Under the pieces are notes generated by a model. That model ran no database searches and was not told where the DNA came from. It worked only from the letters and a program-made list of their open reading frames with translations. A stretch of 64,000 bases of DNA, taken from NCBI GenBank assembly GCA_029224185.1, contig CM055196.1:10024509-10088508 (forward strand). The letters run 5' to 3'. Position 1 is the stretch's first letter, and the number at the start of each line of letters is the position of its first letter. The position numbers and the translations under genes were made by a program. Shown here in pieces: positions 1 through 11,825 of this stretch. The DNA comes from Karalla daura. Lineage: Eukaryota > Chordata > Actinopteri > Chaetodontiformes > Leiognathidae.

Positions 1-1160
1 CCAAGATCCTCAATATGTAATCTCAGCATGAAGCTGAGATCATAGATTTCATGCAGTGTATATCCTTCATAACATGGCATCACTGTCAACACTGTAATGA
101 AACTTGCATTACAGCACCTCTTAACTCACTCAGTTTGGATAAACCTATACCGTGTATACTCCTTCTGATCACTGGAGGAGACACATGAAGCACCCCCAAC
201 ATGACTATTACATTTTCTAATTGCATCCCAACACATGTATAATTCACATCACGACAATGTAATATTCTCAGGGAAGGGAAGAGACCAATCTGTGTGCTTT
301 AAGCCATCTCTGAATGGCACTTCACTGGTTTTTAGTCATGGTGGTCTAAAGACAGGCTTTTTGAGGGCTGGTCTCCTTAAAGCACTGACAAAGGGTCATC
401 AGTTTGAAACCGCTGTGCATGTGGTTCACGTGTTTCCTGTCATGCAAGTTCCATTTTATGAGGATGCTGAAAGCATAACCAATAATCTATACTTGAGCTT
501 TCCCTTAAGTAAGGTTTTTTTACCTGCCCTTGCCACTCCACACATAACTGGCCTCTTGAGCCCTGTATGTGTCTTGCCCTCCAAGATAACAAGGTCACAA
601 TGTTTACAATGGCAGCTCAACACCTCTTTAATGTTCTCCAAGGGCAGAGTGATCTTTACTATGATGTTTCAATGGTGTCGAGGACCTGTGCTGACATCAG
701 TAAAAGCATCAATTTATGAGTCATATTTACTAAGGAGAATAATGAATAATGTATTTGACAATTATCGTATGAATGTAGTGGCAAAGGAGATAGATTTTGG
801 CAATATTATTGGAGCATATGAAGATTTTCACTTCTTCCCTCCACTAGCAAAGACTGTGTGGTCTCAAAGGCAACATGGGGGAAGATAAAGCATATGGCCT
901 CCAGTGATGGTCCCCATGCTGCAAAATAAGAGTTAAGGAGCAGTCACCAGGGAACCACAAGCTCCCAGCCAGGGGAATGGCAAAAGCTTTAAATCAAAAT
1001 CAAAACCATTAGAAGAGGCAGTCATGTGACAACGTGATGGAAATGATAGAAGAGGGCACTCTAATGTGAACGAGGCAGCTACGTGTGAATGAGATGGAAG
1101 GAACTCCAAGAGTATAAAAAGGGTGAAGAGCAAAGTAGCTGTGGGGTCAGTTTTTTGACA
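1..1160. other. Non-coding flank, no gene recognised
   Basis: No splice-flanked exon, RNA gene or repeat family was recognised here. A 654-base open frame on the + strand (235-888) starts at an ATG. Its 217-residue translation shows no domain, signal peptide, repeat or family resemblance that I can name, and it is Cys- and His-rich in a scattered way typical of chance translation. It is treated as non-coding. Confidence 0.5.
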
Positions 1161-1170
1161 TACTTGAGTT

Positions 1171-1484
1171 CATCCATCCTTCTCCTTAATTAGCATTTCA
1201 CCAAACCAATGTCACAGGGGTCTGCTTGTGCCCTTCTCCAGTGCACATAAAGTAAAAGCAAGGAATGCACCAGGTCTCTAGCCCATCACACCACACATAC
1301 ACTCACACCTGCAGGCAATGAAGATCCCAACTGGCATAGAGCTGCATGTTTTTTTGGTTGAAACCAGAGTTCCCAGACAAAACAGATGCAGACAGAATAT
1401 GCAAACTGCACAGGAAGGAATTCATTCTGACGTGGAGGTTGAACCTAGGTCATTGTAGATGAGTGGCTACAAAGAGGCAGTGAG
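1171..1484 (-). repeat. Degraded teleost tRNA-headed SINE-like repeat, copy A (minus)
   Basis: Read on the minus strand, this segment follows the layout of a repeat common in teleost introns. It has a degenerate B-box-like stretch (aggttgaacctaggtc on the + strand), a block resembling the typical 'gtttgcatgttctccccg' motif, a 'cacacctgcaggcaat' block, a 'ccaggtctctagcccatcac' block, and a 3' end in TCCATCC (= GGATGGA). All blocks are diverged, so it is an old copy. The family recognition is from memory and no alignment was run. Confidence 0.6.
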
Positions 1485-1490
1485 ATGAAT

Positions 1491-1710
1491 CCATCCATCA
1501 TCTTTCCCACTTTGCACCATAATGCTGTTATGGGGGTCTCCAGTTGGCCCAGAGATGCATGTTTTTGGACTGTAGGAGGAAAGAGGGTATCCAGAGAAAA
1601 CCCACATGCCCCACCGGGAGAACATGTAAAAGGTCATCAGTCTGACCAGAATTCAAACCTGTAAACTTCCTTAGCTGTCCCACTGCCCTGCTATTCACCA
1701 AACCACCATA
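1491..1710 (-). repeat. Teleost tRNA-headed SINE-like repeat, copy B (minus), in tandem with copy A
   Basis: A second copy of the same family lies in the same orientation, directly next to copy A. On the + strand it starts with TCCATCCATC, then has 'gatgcatgtttttggactg', 'agaaaacccacatgcc', 'gggagaacatg' and a degenerate B-box region (agaattcaaacctg). The order and spacing of these blocks match the family. The head is incomplete. Confidence 0.65.
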
Positions 1711-2789
1711 AGTCAATAAAATAATCCCTGAAATAGACCCAATGGGGCAGACACACATTCAGTTTGAATTTCCCTTCTGTGTTGCCTGTAGGAAGAATAA
1801 AGTGCAAACTAAGACTTATTTAATGCTTGCTCCTTTAACTGGAAAACAAGAGGGTGGTGCTCTTTACCACCATGTGCCAGACAGGCAGGTGGACAGTTAT
1901 GAAGACATATGAATGATGCAACACCTTCAGCGCTAAGGGAAATGAGATCAGATGTCGACAGCAAACGGACAGATCCCAGCTCACGCATACAGAAGTTTTC
2001 TCACATGGACTACTTGTGAGCACTCACTCTTCCCAGATGAGCCATGTTCTAACACCTCTATCTGCACATTCATCCTCTTTTTTAGCCGCACTATGCAAGT
2101 TGTGTAATATGACTGAGTTTAGCATAATATCTGCTATGCAGCAGGTTGCCTGAGATAAGCGTTTCAGAAGCAATAATCTCTCTGAAGACCTGAAGTCTCC
2201 TGTGTCAGCCACCATGCTAAAAAGCCTGCAACGTGTATTTCATAATTCATTACACGGAGTTGGTGTTTATAAATGGCATCTAAAGTGCTGAGGCCAGGGA
2301 GAGAGATTATGAATGTTATATTAAACTGTTTTCTGGATTGTCAAACTTGTCACAGTGCTTCCCTCATAAGCCTCACAAACTCTGGGCAGCAACTGTGTGG
2401 CCACTCTCCTCCTCCTGGTCCCCCTCCTCTACTTCCTCATCCTCTTCACCGTAAACAGCATTGTAGGCCCGTGTTTCACACTCTGCCCTTCAGCTGTTTT
2501 TAAGTATGAAGAGATATGATATATGTATGTATATATGTTGCCTTGTGAGAGCAATCCTATGCGACAATCAGCCCCAGGCCACGATCACACCATCACACAG
2601 CAGGCGTGGAGGGAGGAGCCGGTAGGTGGCAGTCTAGCCCCATTTGCAGCAGACACATGGGAGGATTTCTCCATCTCTCTGGTTCTCTCGCCCTCTCGCC
2701 TCATCTGTCCCCCGTTTTCTCATCCACAGACAAAATGATGCGCGTCGTAATAACACACTACAATTATGCATTACATTTGCTTGCCCCTA
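1711..2789. other. Non-coding stretch upstream of the CpG-rich block
   Basis: No gene or repeat family was recognised. The last 100 bases are AT-rich with octamer-like and CCAAT-type elements (CCAAT at 2800-2804 just downstream), which fits the distal edge of a promoter. Confidence 0.4.
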
Positions 2790-2888
2790 TTAAAGCTGAC
2801 CAATGAATGAGAAGGTCGAAGGCAAATAACTTGTTAAAGAAAGGAGCGCATCCAGGGGCGCGCAGAAGTTATTGCGGACTGACTGGAG

Positions 2889-2977
<89 letters not shown>

Positions 2978-2980
2978 AGA
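2889..2980. repeat. (GA)n microsatellite in the CpG-rich block
   Basis: A nearly pure GA dinucleotide run of about 70-90 bases ends in GGGAGAGGGAGAGA. GAGA tracts are common in vertebrate promoters and 5' UTRs. Confidence 0.97.
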
Positions 2981-3871
2981 CCGGGAGGTAACAGCTTGTC
3001 AGTGGGAGGTAGCCTCCGTGATGCCCCAACTGTGCGTACGCATCAATCCAGCGACCAGGCGTGTTGCTGTGTGTGTGTAGGTGAGCGCAGGGCGCACGGA
3101 TGGCACAGCGGGGCTCACCGTTGGATGAAGGCGCGTTGCGTGCGCGCACTGGAGACGCGCTTTGAAAAGAAGACGCAGCTGTCGACGGAGGAGGAGAGGA
3201 CGGAGAACCATCAGGACTCTGTGGATAATAAAACAATGTCTCCATCCACCATCCCCTGCGCGTCGACGGATAAGGCTCAAGAAGGCGACATGCACAAGGA
3301 AATCATGTAGACATAGAGCTTTTTATGGAACGCAGATAAAGATTTCTGGATACCCACTGGATATTTTTCTTATTTTCGCATTTTACCTGAGGGAGATGTA
3401 TTATTTAATCTCAACTTTCTCCCATGCGCAGGATGCTTTATACCACCGCTGAGCTCGCTCGCATCCGTTCAACAGAGGAGGGAGAGAGAAAAATAGGCAT
3501 CTTGAGATCTGCACCGGGCTGTGAGGTGAAACCTAATCAGATCCGATGACTGAGAAGTAAGAGGGACTTGGAAGGGGGTGAGTTGAAAACCATAGACAAC
3601 TGGACGTGGCACTGACAGACCCCCTCTACAATAAATGTTATGCTGATGGTGGTGTGCCAGCCAGCCTGATGCAGGACTCCTCGGCATGGATTTACCTGGA
3701 GACTGACCAGGCGATACTTTCCAACACATTTCATGTAGAAATAAGAAGCCAATAGCTGCTTCACCTCCGCCTCTTTCGTTCCATCACTGGAGAGAAAATC
3801 TGGGCATCGCTTTGCATCGGGAGATTAGTTTCGTCAATGGCACTTGTGGGTTTCTCCGTGTTACGTGCGTC

Positions 3872-3873
<2 letters not shown>

Positions 3874-3938
<65 letters not shown>

Positions 3939-3942
3939 AGAG
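3874..3942. repeat. Second (GA)n microsatellite
   Basis: A GA run of about 68 bases with one interruption (GAAGAG). It lies about 900 bases after the first tract and 250 bases before the GTAAGT donor at 4190. Confidence 0.97.
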
Positions 3943-4189
3943 GAAATATCGGATGCATTATCGTCACTGTGAGAGTTAATAGCATGTCATCCGGACTGAT
4001 GTGTGGATTACATACCAGGAGATCTTGGACACGATGTGTCTGACAAGAAAAAATCAACACGGATTCTGCAAAATCGCCTAAGAATTGCGGTTGCTTTTTC
4101 CCCCCTTCCTCACCCTCATGCAGTTTTTTGGGGGGGAGGGAGCACCGAGCGCAGAGATCCTGCAGACCTCGGCGTTTGTTTGTGAACAA

Positions 4190-4195
4190 GTAAGT
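4190..4195 (+). other. Candidate 5' splice site GTAAGT
   Basis: The sequence GAACAA|GTAAGTTAG matches the vertebrate donor consensus at all intron positions +1 to +6. It lies at the downstream edge of the CpG-rich block. It is the best candidate donor for the first lrrc4c non-coding exon, but no transcript evidence is available here. Confidence 0.4.
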
Positions 4196-7147
4196 TAGTG
4201 TTTGTGGGGAGAGAGAGGGGGAGAGAGGGAAAAAAAAGAAAGAAAGGGAGATGCTGGTGTGATTGCCTCCCAGCACAACTGCCCCATTCAGCCTCTTCAT
4301 CCTCCTGCTGTGGCTTTTTTTTCACCTCCATCTCTTGATGATGCGATATGAGCTAAATCAGGGCACAGCTTTCCCAAAGGCTTTCTCACTCACTTATGCT
4401 GCGGCCTCTTAACTCAAAGATCTCTGATCAGGCACTGATTTGGGAAGATAAGAGGAGAGGGGAAAAGGGGGGATGCAAGCTTGGATGAACAGAAGCAGGG
4501 GGAAGAGTTGGGCTTTTTTTTCTAGAAAACAGAGCTGAGCAAGTGGTGGTCCAAGTGGTTCTTCACACATGCTGAAGACTGCAATCCGGCATCCATCCTT
4601 TCATCCATCCATCTATCCATCCCTTCCATACCTGCATGTTTTCAGCTCACACTCTCTTGGGAAATGTACATTATTCATCTGGAGTGTTTGAAATAGTATT
4701 CTTTGAGAAAAAAGTGTGCAGTATAGACTGTATAAAACATGAAGTTTTGGTGTTCTCAATTCAAGGATTGCTTCTCTGACCATTGCCCAAGCCATCTGGT
4801 CTGCTTTCTTCTGCTTCTTTCCTTCGTCCTCTTCTTCTGTATTTTGGCATGGCTTTGTGGTAGCAGGAGAGGGCAGGGAGCTGTCCTTCTCATGTGGTAC
4901 TGAAATTAAAGTCTGCCATCCTTACTCTGCCTCTACTCAGCTGGAGACATGGATGCTGTTGTGGTTCATGGCTGTAAAATCTCAGCCACTCATCTGCAGA
5001 ATATTATCTATTGCCACTATGCAAGACAGCAACAGATGACACATTTGAGGGAATATGTGTGGAGGTTGATTGTTATATATCTCTTAAGAACAGGCCTAAA
5101 TCAACACGTGTATGCACGTATGGTAAATGCGGTTGTATCGGACTGTGTTATCTAGTGATCCAGTCTGGAGATGTTTTTTTTTTTCTTTTTTTGTTTCTTT
5201 TTTTTTACTGTATCTCCTCATCTGCTCCTGTGAATTAAAGATAAATGATCTGTTCACACTCCCTTGAACAAAGGTTAGCACAAACACATGTTAAATTCTT
5301 CATGACCCTGCTTTTGTAAGCTTAAAAATAGACGTCTGTCATCTCGCCGATAAACAAGACTGCTGCTAAAAGCATAAATAGAGGTGGCTGTCACTCTGCA
5401 GACGAAGAATGAATTGCACCTCACACCTGTGAAAGGGAGAAACATGGTGAACATCATTCACCCACTGAAAGAAAAGCCCCCCATATGATGGAGTGACATC
5501 ACCTTGGAGAGACAAATTAGAAGGCTTATTTTATGTTTGAACCCCGTGTGTGTGTGTGATAAATCCTCCCTACATATTCCCAAGATTGCAGTTGTTTTCT
5601 TGGCAACTGGTGCGGAGTGATTCATAGTAATGGTGTAAGTAGAAAGACTATTCCTCCTTTCCATTTAACACTTATCCAACCTTTTCCTCTCCATGGAGAT
5701 TCTCTTGCAGAAGGATGTTGATGGGCATTTGTTTGTTTCAGTGTGCTGGAGTGACAACAGCAATGTCCCCAGTGTGTCCCCATTAGTCCTTCTAAGCAGT
5801 GGGAACCAGCGTCAGAGCAGGTGCAGCACAGGGACCAACAGGGACTCCTGGCTGCTCACACAAAGCCAGTCTTCAGCTGATGATGTTGCTGCCATAGACA
5901 TCTTTTTTATATCCAATTTCTCCAGCCATTGTTGTCTGACTTATCTATTGAAAATCATTTCAAGCAGCCGTGTCAGAAAATTAATGAACTTGTCAGATGG
6001 AAAAGGGCATCACCGCAATAAGGTGCCAGGGTCTTACAAAGCAATAGACTATACACCCGTGTTCCCTTCCCATATTCCCTTCGTCATTTTTTTTCTCCTC
6101 CTCAGCCTGTGACTCAGTTCAGATCAGGGCCAGCACTTTGTGCCATGCAATAAAATGTTCATTTCTCAAATCGGATTAATCTCTGTAAAGCCCAGCTTAG
6201 GACACTATTAGCATTCTTTTTTTTTTTTTTTCCCATTGTCACAGACTTGTATCAATACCGCAGCGACTCCTTCATTTTTCATCTTCTCTGGGTGTAAAAC
6301 CTCTCACGGGGTTTCATTCACCGAGAGACGGGAAAGTTACAGTGATCTGTTATCTGCTCCCTCGCCTAATGCGCTGGAGACCAGCAGCGCGATGCAGGAG
6401 GTCTGAAGGAGTCGGCCTGATAGGAGTTGAAAGATGAAGGTGCAGGAAGCCTCTATCTCAACACCAGGATGACAATAGCCACACTGTGTATTGCTGATAC
6501 CACATTCAGAGCTCTAAAACAACTGATATTTGCTTTAATTATGAAATGCATTCTGATAATGTTGCATTTATGAGCATGACCTATTCTAGATCAGGTATTT
6601 GCGGTAACACAATCAAAAAGGCTTCTTGCCAAAACTTCTAATCCAGTTATACATACATACATATTGCCATGTATTTATGGCAATTTGCATGATTACGATA
6701 GTACTGTATAGCTCCTACATCCTGTTGTCACAAGAAAAAACTAGATTCGGCACCAAATGCAATAGATGTATCCCTGAATATCCCGAGGCACGATTGAACA
6801 ATCCGTGTTGCTGCAGTTGCATCAAGTTTGACATCAATGGGCCTAATAGTTCTGGAGATGTAAGCACAAATGTGATTTTTCAACCAAAGTGCTGCCCCTT
6901 GTGGCCAAATATACAATCCGAAATGCATGAACATCAAATCAGTTCCTCCCCTATGAGTGATGGATCTGTCTGTCCAATATCAAAAGTCAAATCCAAATGG
7001 TGTTATCGCGTTAACTCGAAAAACAGACAGCCAAAACCATAATATCCCTGACACTTCACATTCGGAGATATAACAATCCATACGCAATCTCTTGACACTC
7101 CAGTTTCAAAAAACATGCACGTTTAGCTCAATTTGAAACTCTAGGTG
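4196..7147. other. Intron-like DNA, no gene
   Basis: No exon, RNA gene or named repeat is supported. There is a short ATCC-rich tract near 4592-4625 and T-rich runs near 5173-5210 and 6216-6232. If the lrrc4c exon model holds, this is the start of its first intron. Confidence 0.45.
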
Positions 7148-7235
7148 TGAGTTTGGTTATATGTGTGATCTGTCCATGGTGAACTGGAGATAGGCTCCAG
7201 CACACCTCCATGGTACAGAGCAGAAGAGGTGATGG
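7148..7235 (+). repeat. 3' end fragment of SINE-like family, copy C
   Basis: The motif 'gaactggagataggctccag' followed by 'gtgatggatgga' is the characteristic 3' end of the same teleost repeat as copies A and B. Only the 3' part is present, and it abuts copy D head-to-tail. Confidence 0.65.
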
Positions 7236-7545
7236 ATGGATTGTGACATGGTTAGTTGGTAGTCAGCGTTGTCACCTCACAGCAAGAAAAACCTGTGTTC
7301 AACCCGTACATGAGAGAATTTTTGTGTGGAGTGTGCATGACCCCTCTGTGTCTTTGGTGGTTTTCTCCAGGTACACAAGTTCAATTTTGTGGTACCAATA
7401 CAGTACATGCATGTTTAGGCCAAGGGAAGACTCTAAATTGTCCCTAGGTTTGAGTGTGTGCCCTGAGATGGTTTGGTGATCTCTTGGCAACCCACATGAC
7501 ACTACTGGGTGCAGAGCAGGTAAGATAATGGATGGCGAGTTTGTG
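7236..7545 (+). repeat. Near full-length SINE-like repeat, copy D
   Basis: This is the best-preserved head in the window. An A-box-like 'tggttagttggtagtcag' is followed by 'cacctcacagcaagaa' and a degenerate B box ('gtgttcaacccgt'). Then come 'gtgtggagtgtgcatg', 'ggttttctccaggtac', 'ctctaaattgtccctaggtt' and the 3' end 'gataatggatgg'. The split A and B boxes suggest a tRNA-derived RNA polymerase III head. This is inference, and no alignment was run. Confidence 0.7.
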
Positions 7546-7749
7546 AATTCACGTTCAGTGTTTCACATTCATCCTATTATTGGTAATGGCAACAGTGATG
7601 TGCACAGGGCTGTGTCCTTTATATATAAAATTTCAAATCCTAATGTCAATTCATTAGTTGTGAGTGTCAAAGTGAATGGTAAGAGTCCTGCTACACTTTT
7701 TAGGTATAAAGTGGGTTTAAAAAATGAATGGATTAAATAGTCAATTAAC

Positions 7750-7935
7750 TGATTTTTATATGGTGCTTTTCTACTCTTCATGACCACTCAAACCACTTTA
7801 CAGACTGTGTCACATGTTACTTTTGGCAGAGGCTACCCTGCACATTCTGTCTGCCTTAACCTGTAGTTTTAACCACTCACACAAACTCCCACCTGATGAC
7901 CAAGGACACTTCAACATGTAGGCAACCCGCATAAT
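7750..7935 (-). repeat. Second teleost tRNA-SINE family, body and tail (minus)
   Basis: On the + strand the segment reads 'tttttatatggtgctttt', 'catgaccactcaaaccactt' and later 'aaggacacttcaacatgtag'. This is the reverse complement of the body and tail of a common fish SINE (...cacatgttgaagtgtccttgg ... gcgctttgagtggtc ... agcgctatata). The tRNA-like head is missing, so this is a 5'-truncated copy as expected for retrotransposition. Confidence 0.6.
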
Positions 7936-10900
7936 TATTGCAATTTAGCTCTTTCTGTCACAGGATAAAATATGGAAAACATAAGTACTTATTTAGGGTT
8001 AAGGCAGAAGCTGCAGTGGTTGTGTAAGCTGCAGAGACTGATGTTTTCTGGCTTCCTTCACAGGGTCAGTCTTGTGATGATTAATTACACATAGTTGGAG
8101 GAGGTAGGCGATGAGAGAGTCACTTAAGAGAAAGCGACGTTTAGAGGATGGTTTCATAAGCTGACAGCAAGTGAGCTTGAACATGACGATCGCTGACACA
8201 GTGTTGCAGGTCTGCGTAACACACAGCAATTAAAAACCCACCTCTATGTCTTCTTAAACTGCACCACTGGCAGATGACGCATGTGTCGCTTTCAAAGCAA
8301 GCGTGGTTGTCACACCGTTTGGCTGTTTTGATGCAGCAGCATTTTGTCTCTACAAACTCGCTGTCACAATAAAGATTAGCGGCTGGAAAGTCTTTATAGA
8401 GAATAAGGAATCTGTTTCACCAGAGTGGACCATCACCTGAAACCTGAGACCATGTTGCCCCCAACTTCTGCAATATTATCTAGTCTATCAAACTGCTGCA
8501 ATCCGGCATCCTGGTGGCAGCGCACATATACAGACGGACGTGAAGAGTGTCTGCAGCAGCCCCGCTCATTAGTCATCCTCTCCAGCGTGTCTGCCTGAAT
8601 GTTCTGTCCAGGGAAAGAACAGCTGAGCAGGGCGACGGCCGCAGCACATTCCGTCAGTCTATGGATTAATCAATCGGTGTTCCAATTTAGGCCATCCATC
8701 TCGGGAAATAATCTGGGAGACATCATAAAAGTGCCATTCTGTCATTCTAGAGGCCAGGGAGCAATACTGCTTTTTTCTGACCCTCCACTGCAACTCTTAT
8801 CGTGGGAAGAAGAGTGGATTAAATGGAATATAGATAAGTGAGCTCGCCAACACAGTGATGTGTTTGCTTGTGTTTTCTCTGTTTCGAACCAACAACAGCT
8901 TGAAGTATTTTTGATGCTGTGACTCAGGGCGAAACAGGAATTCTTCCAACTCTATTGCTATCTGTTCATTTCCTCGCTTCCTTCGTAAAAATTCAGCTGC
9001 AAGTGCTGACCTGAATTCAGGGCGCATCATTACTCACCACTTGCCTTACATCACCCACCTTGCCAGTCATGATGATGGTGTCTTTTCGACTTAGTAATCC
9101 GCACCTTCCTCCTCGCTGCCAGTCTCTCTCTTCTTGACCTCACTGTAATGTCACATGCTGCTAAAATGAGAGTGACAGCACCCGGGGTAGTACTGACGTG
9201 ACGGCTCTGTTAATAACAGCTCGCTTGAGTACAGCACAACAGTTCGGGCACACATATGCACACACACACACACACAAATTAATACAAATATACACTAATG
9301 CACCACTGTCATTCTTCCTGCCTTCAGGGCCCTTGAACATGTCTGTTTGAAGTGATACTGACCTGGGCCACCACATTAATTCCTGCTGCTAAATTAAAAG
9401 GTTAAATGGGCTGAGAAAGGGTGGCAGGCTATCTCTTACGGCCTCCCTCTATTTTTGTAGACTGTGCCATATGGAGGTAAGATGTTACAGTCAACCGGAG
9501 GAAAGGAAAAAAGGGAAGGACAATGAAAAATAAAATTGGAGGCAGGGGAAAGGAGACCTTCCTCTCAAGCGTCGGGTCCTCAATCTCTTGGTGTTGACAG
9601 TGGAATTTATAGTGAGCTGAGCGTGCTCTGTGCTCCGTGCTTCGTGCTCCGTGCTCTAAATACCCAAAGTTAAAAAACATTTTAACTGGAGAGATGCCCT
9701 TCAAACAGGTTTTTAGTGGTCGCATAGCAACAGAACCATGACGAGCACATCCCCAGGCAGCTTATGGGCTGAAAACTAAAACAGAGGTTGTCGATGGACA
9801 GAAACCTTTGGTGCCAAAACCCTTAAGAATCTTATTTCAAGAAAAAGAAAAAAGGCTCGCAACTTCAATGTCAGGAAAATGGTTGTGATCTGAGTTCATT
9901 ATTAGTAATATGCTTTCCACATACATCCAATTTCCTGCTGTGGAGATCAGTCACTTTCCCTGTGTAAGAGCATTTGTTAAGAACAAAGAAAAGCTGTGTT
10001 ATTGTAGACAAAAGCATGTGCATGTGTGCACAAGAGGTTGTACTGCTTACCTTTCAACTTGTAGTGTTGTTTTTGAGATGAAAAGAAAATCCCCTGTAGC
10101 TGTAATGGATACTTGACCTGTTAGAGCTGATGGGCTTCTCCCAGTGGAGTAGAAGCTTTTCTTTCATATAGTTTTGTCCATAATCAATTGCAAGTTTTGT
10201 CTGTAGGGGGAGTTGCAAAAAGATGTTGTACTTCACTCTGCCCTGCTATAAATGCCCTGAATAATGTTTCACAAGGATACACCTTATTTTCAGTGTAATT
10301 CTCTTATCAAATACAGCAAACCTGGGAGCTGGTTGCACTGGAGAGAAAACCTTCAGTAGCTTTGTAGTTGCTGCCATGTGCAGGAATCAAAGTGAAAGAG
10401 AAAAAAATCTGAAAAACTGAAAACTGCCCTTTGAGAACATCTCACAAAGCTATAGTATTAAAAGCTAATGCATCTCAGTATTCTCCATCAGACTTTGACC
10501 CTGAGTCCATCTGCATTAAAACCAGTGAGAGCAGAGTGGCCTCATCATGCTGCAGCTACTGAATAAGCTGCTCAATCATTGGTTCTGGGAATAGAAAAGG
10601 AAAAAGAACTAAATTGCCATTACTTTCCCTTGGGTGCATATTGTTTTAAAATCTAATAAGTTCTGCTTCGTGAAGACAAACAGAAAAGAAGAGACGAGAG
10701 ATCTGCATACATGGGTAGACAATTTAATTAAATCAGCTTGGCATCAAGTATAAGATGAAATTGAAATAGAAGGTTTGGCCTCTATGATTGTGGACGTGAA
10801 TTTGGTTTTGATTATCACAGCATGCACACTGTGATAATGTGCTCTTGAGATTCAAGTGTATGAAATCTCCCAGAATGTCACAGAAAGTGTCCCACAAACT

Positions 10901-11762
10901 GTTGTGTGTTGAGTCAAATACACAATGGTGTGCTTCAAAAACACTGAACTGGAAATAAATCCTCCATTTTGCAGTAGATTTTGCTACTGCGATATGTGCG
11001 TATGTCTGCAAAGAGTGTGCCCTCCTAAACCAGTGCCTTGGGGACACCCATGGGTGCCTGTGAGTGTCTGCGACCTGGGCATCTGGGCCGTCTGTCTCCC
11101 AGATTTGCTTTTTAACTCCTACAACCAATCAGGCTGGCAATCATATGGCAGCTCAGCTCGGCCACATAGCAGGAGTCTGGTCATCAGTCAAAGCCCCACA
11201 ATACGACGCAGCATGATCACACCCCAGCAAGCAGTCACACTTTCCCTGACTGTTGGGCGGCACAGACATCGCACCTTTGATCATTCTGGATAGGGTGGGG
11301 GGGGGGCAAAAAAAATCCCTCACACCTATGAAAGCACACCAGTGTGCTAAATCGCAAGAAAACACACCTACTGTGAAATATTCGACTAGCACAGGAAGCT
11401 TACAGACACTAGTTTGAGGCCAGACGCTGCTCTGCAATTGCAATTATTTGTTTCTTTTTACTCATGAGCAAATGTGCATGCATGTGTGCATGATGTGTGC
11501 GTTCATCTGAGTGTGTTATCTGCGCGGCTGTGTGTCGGTATCTCACCCTGTTAGTCCCTGACCTTAATGTGTCACTCATCCTGGCACCTGCATGTAGGCA
11601 AGGCTGCCCTACCATGATAGTTTTGATCTGACAAGGATAGACTTACACTTGATTTAATCCAAGTTGTCTCGGTGGAGTCTGCTGAGGTACCAGTCTGTTT
11701 CACTGCTCAGGTCAAGGCCTTGTGACAGAGGCTGTCAGTCTGCGCCTTTGCTTCATACGCAT
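7936..11762. other. Intron-like DNA, no gene
   Basis: No gene was recognised. It contains a repeat-poor, GC-richer segment at about 8480-8790 and a small 9-base-unit tandem repeat at 9622-9656. It also has a G-run (11294-11306), a short AC run near 9256, and a 16-base interval between strong acceptor and donor sequences (9461-9476). All are discussed under findings. Confidence 0.45.
9622..9656. repeat. Short minisatellite, about 9-base unit
   Basis: Four imperfect copies of a GTGCTCCGT-like unit lie side by side (variants ctctgt, ctccgt, cttcgt, ctccgt). Confidence 0.8.
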
Positions 11763-11825
11763 GTGAGTGAGTGAGTGAGTGAGTGAGTGAGTGAGTGAGT
11801 GAGTGAGTGAGTGTGTGTGTGTATG
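11763..11825. repeat. (GAGT)n microsatellite with GT tail
   Basis: About twelve GAGT units run into a short GTGTGTGTGT tract. Confidence 0.97.

Larger units (their letters stand above)
2790..4189 (+). promoter_or_regulatory. lrrc4c: Putative CpG-rich promoter and first non-coding exon of lrrc4c
   Basis: This block stands out for its CpG content in an AT-leaning window, for example gcgcatccaggggcgcgcag near 2847 and gcgcgttgcgtgcgcgcact near 3130. It carries two long (GA)n tracts and has many short open frames but no credible protein. A donor CAA|GTAAGT lies at its right edge (4190). Other possible donors are TAG|GTGAGC at 3081 and GTGAGT at 3578. lrrc4c needs at least one upstream non-coding exon, because a strong 3' splice site precedes its coding exon, and this is the best promoter-like block upstream on the same strand. 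The transcription start is not visible, and the assignment to lrrc4c is inferred from strand and context. It could also be the promoter of a non-coding RNA. Confidence 0.45.

Noticed and set aside
2807..3310. 167-codon frame with a long Arg-Glu repeat as a protein
   Set aside because: The Arg-Glu stretch is the (GA)n microsatellite and the rest has no family features. It fits a CpG-rich 5' UTR better.
7512..7525. CAG|GTAAGA as a true lrrc4c donor
   Set aside because: It lies in the 3' end of SINE copy D with no matching acceptor upstream, so exonisation is possible but unsupported.
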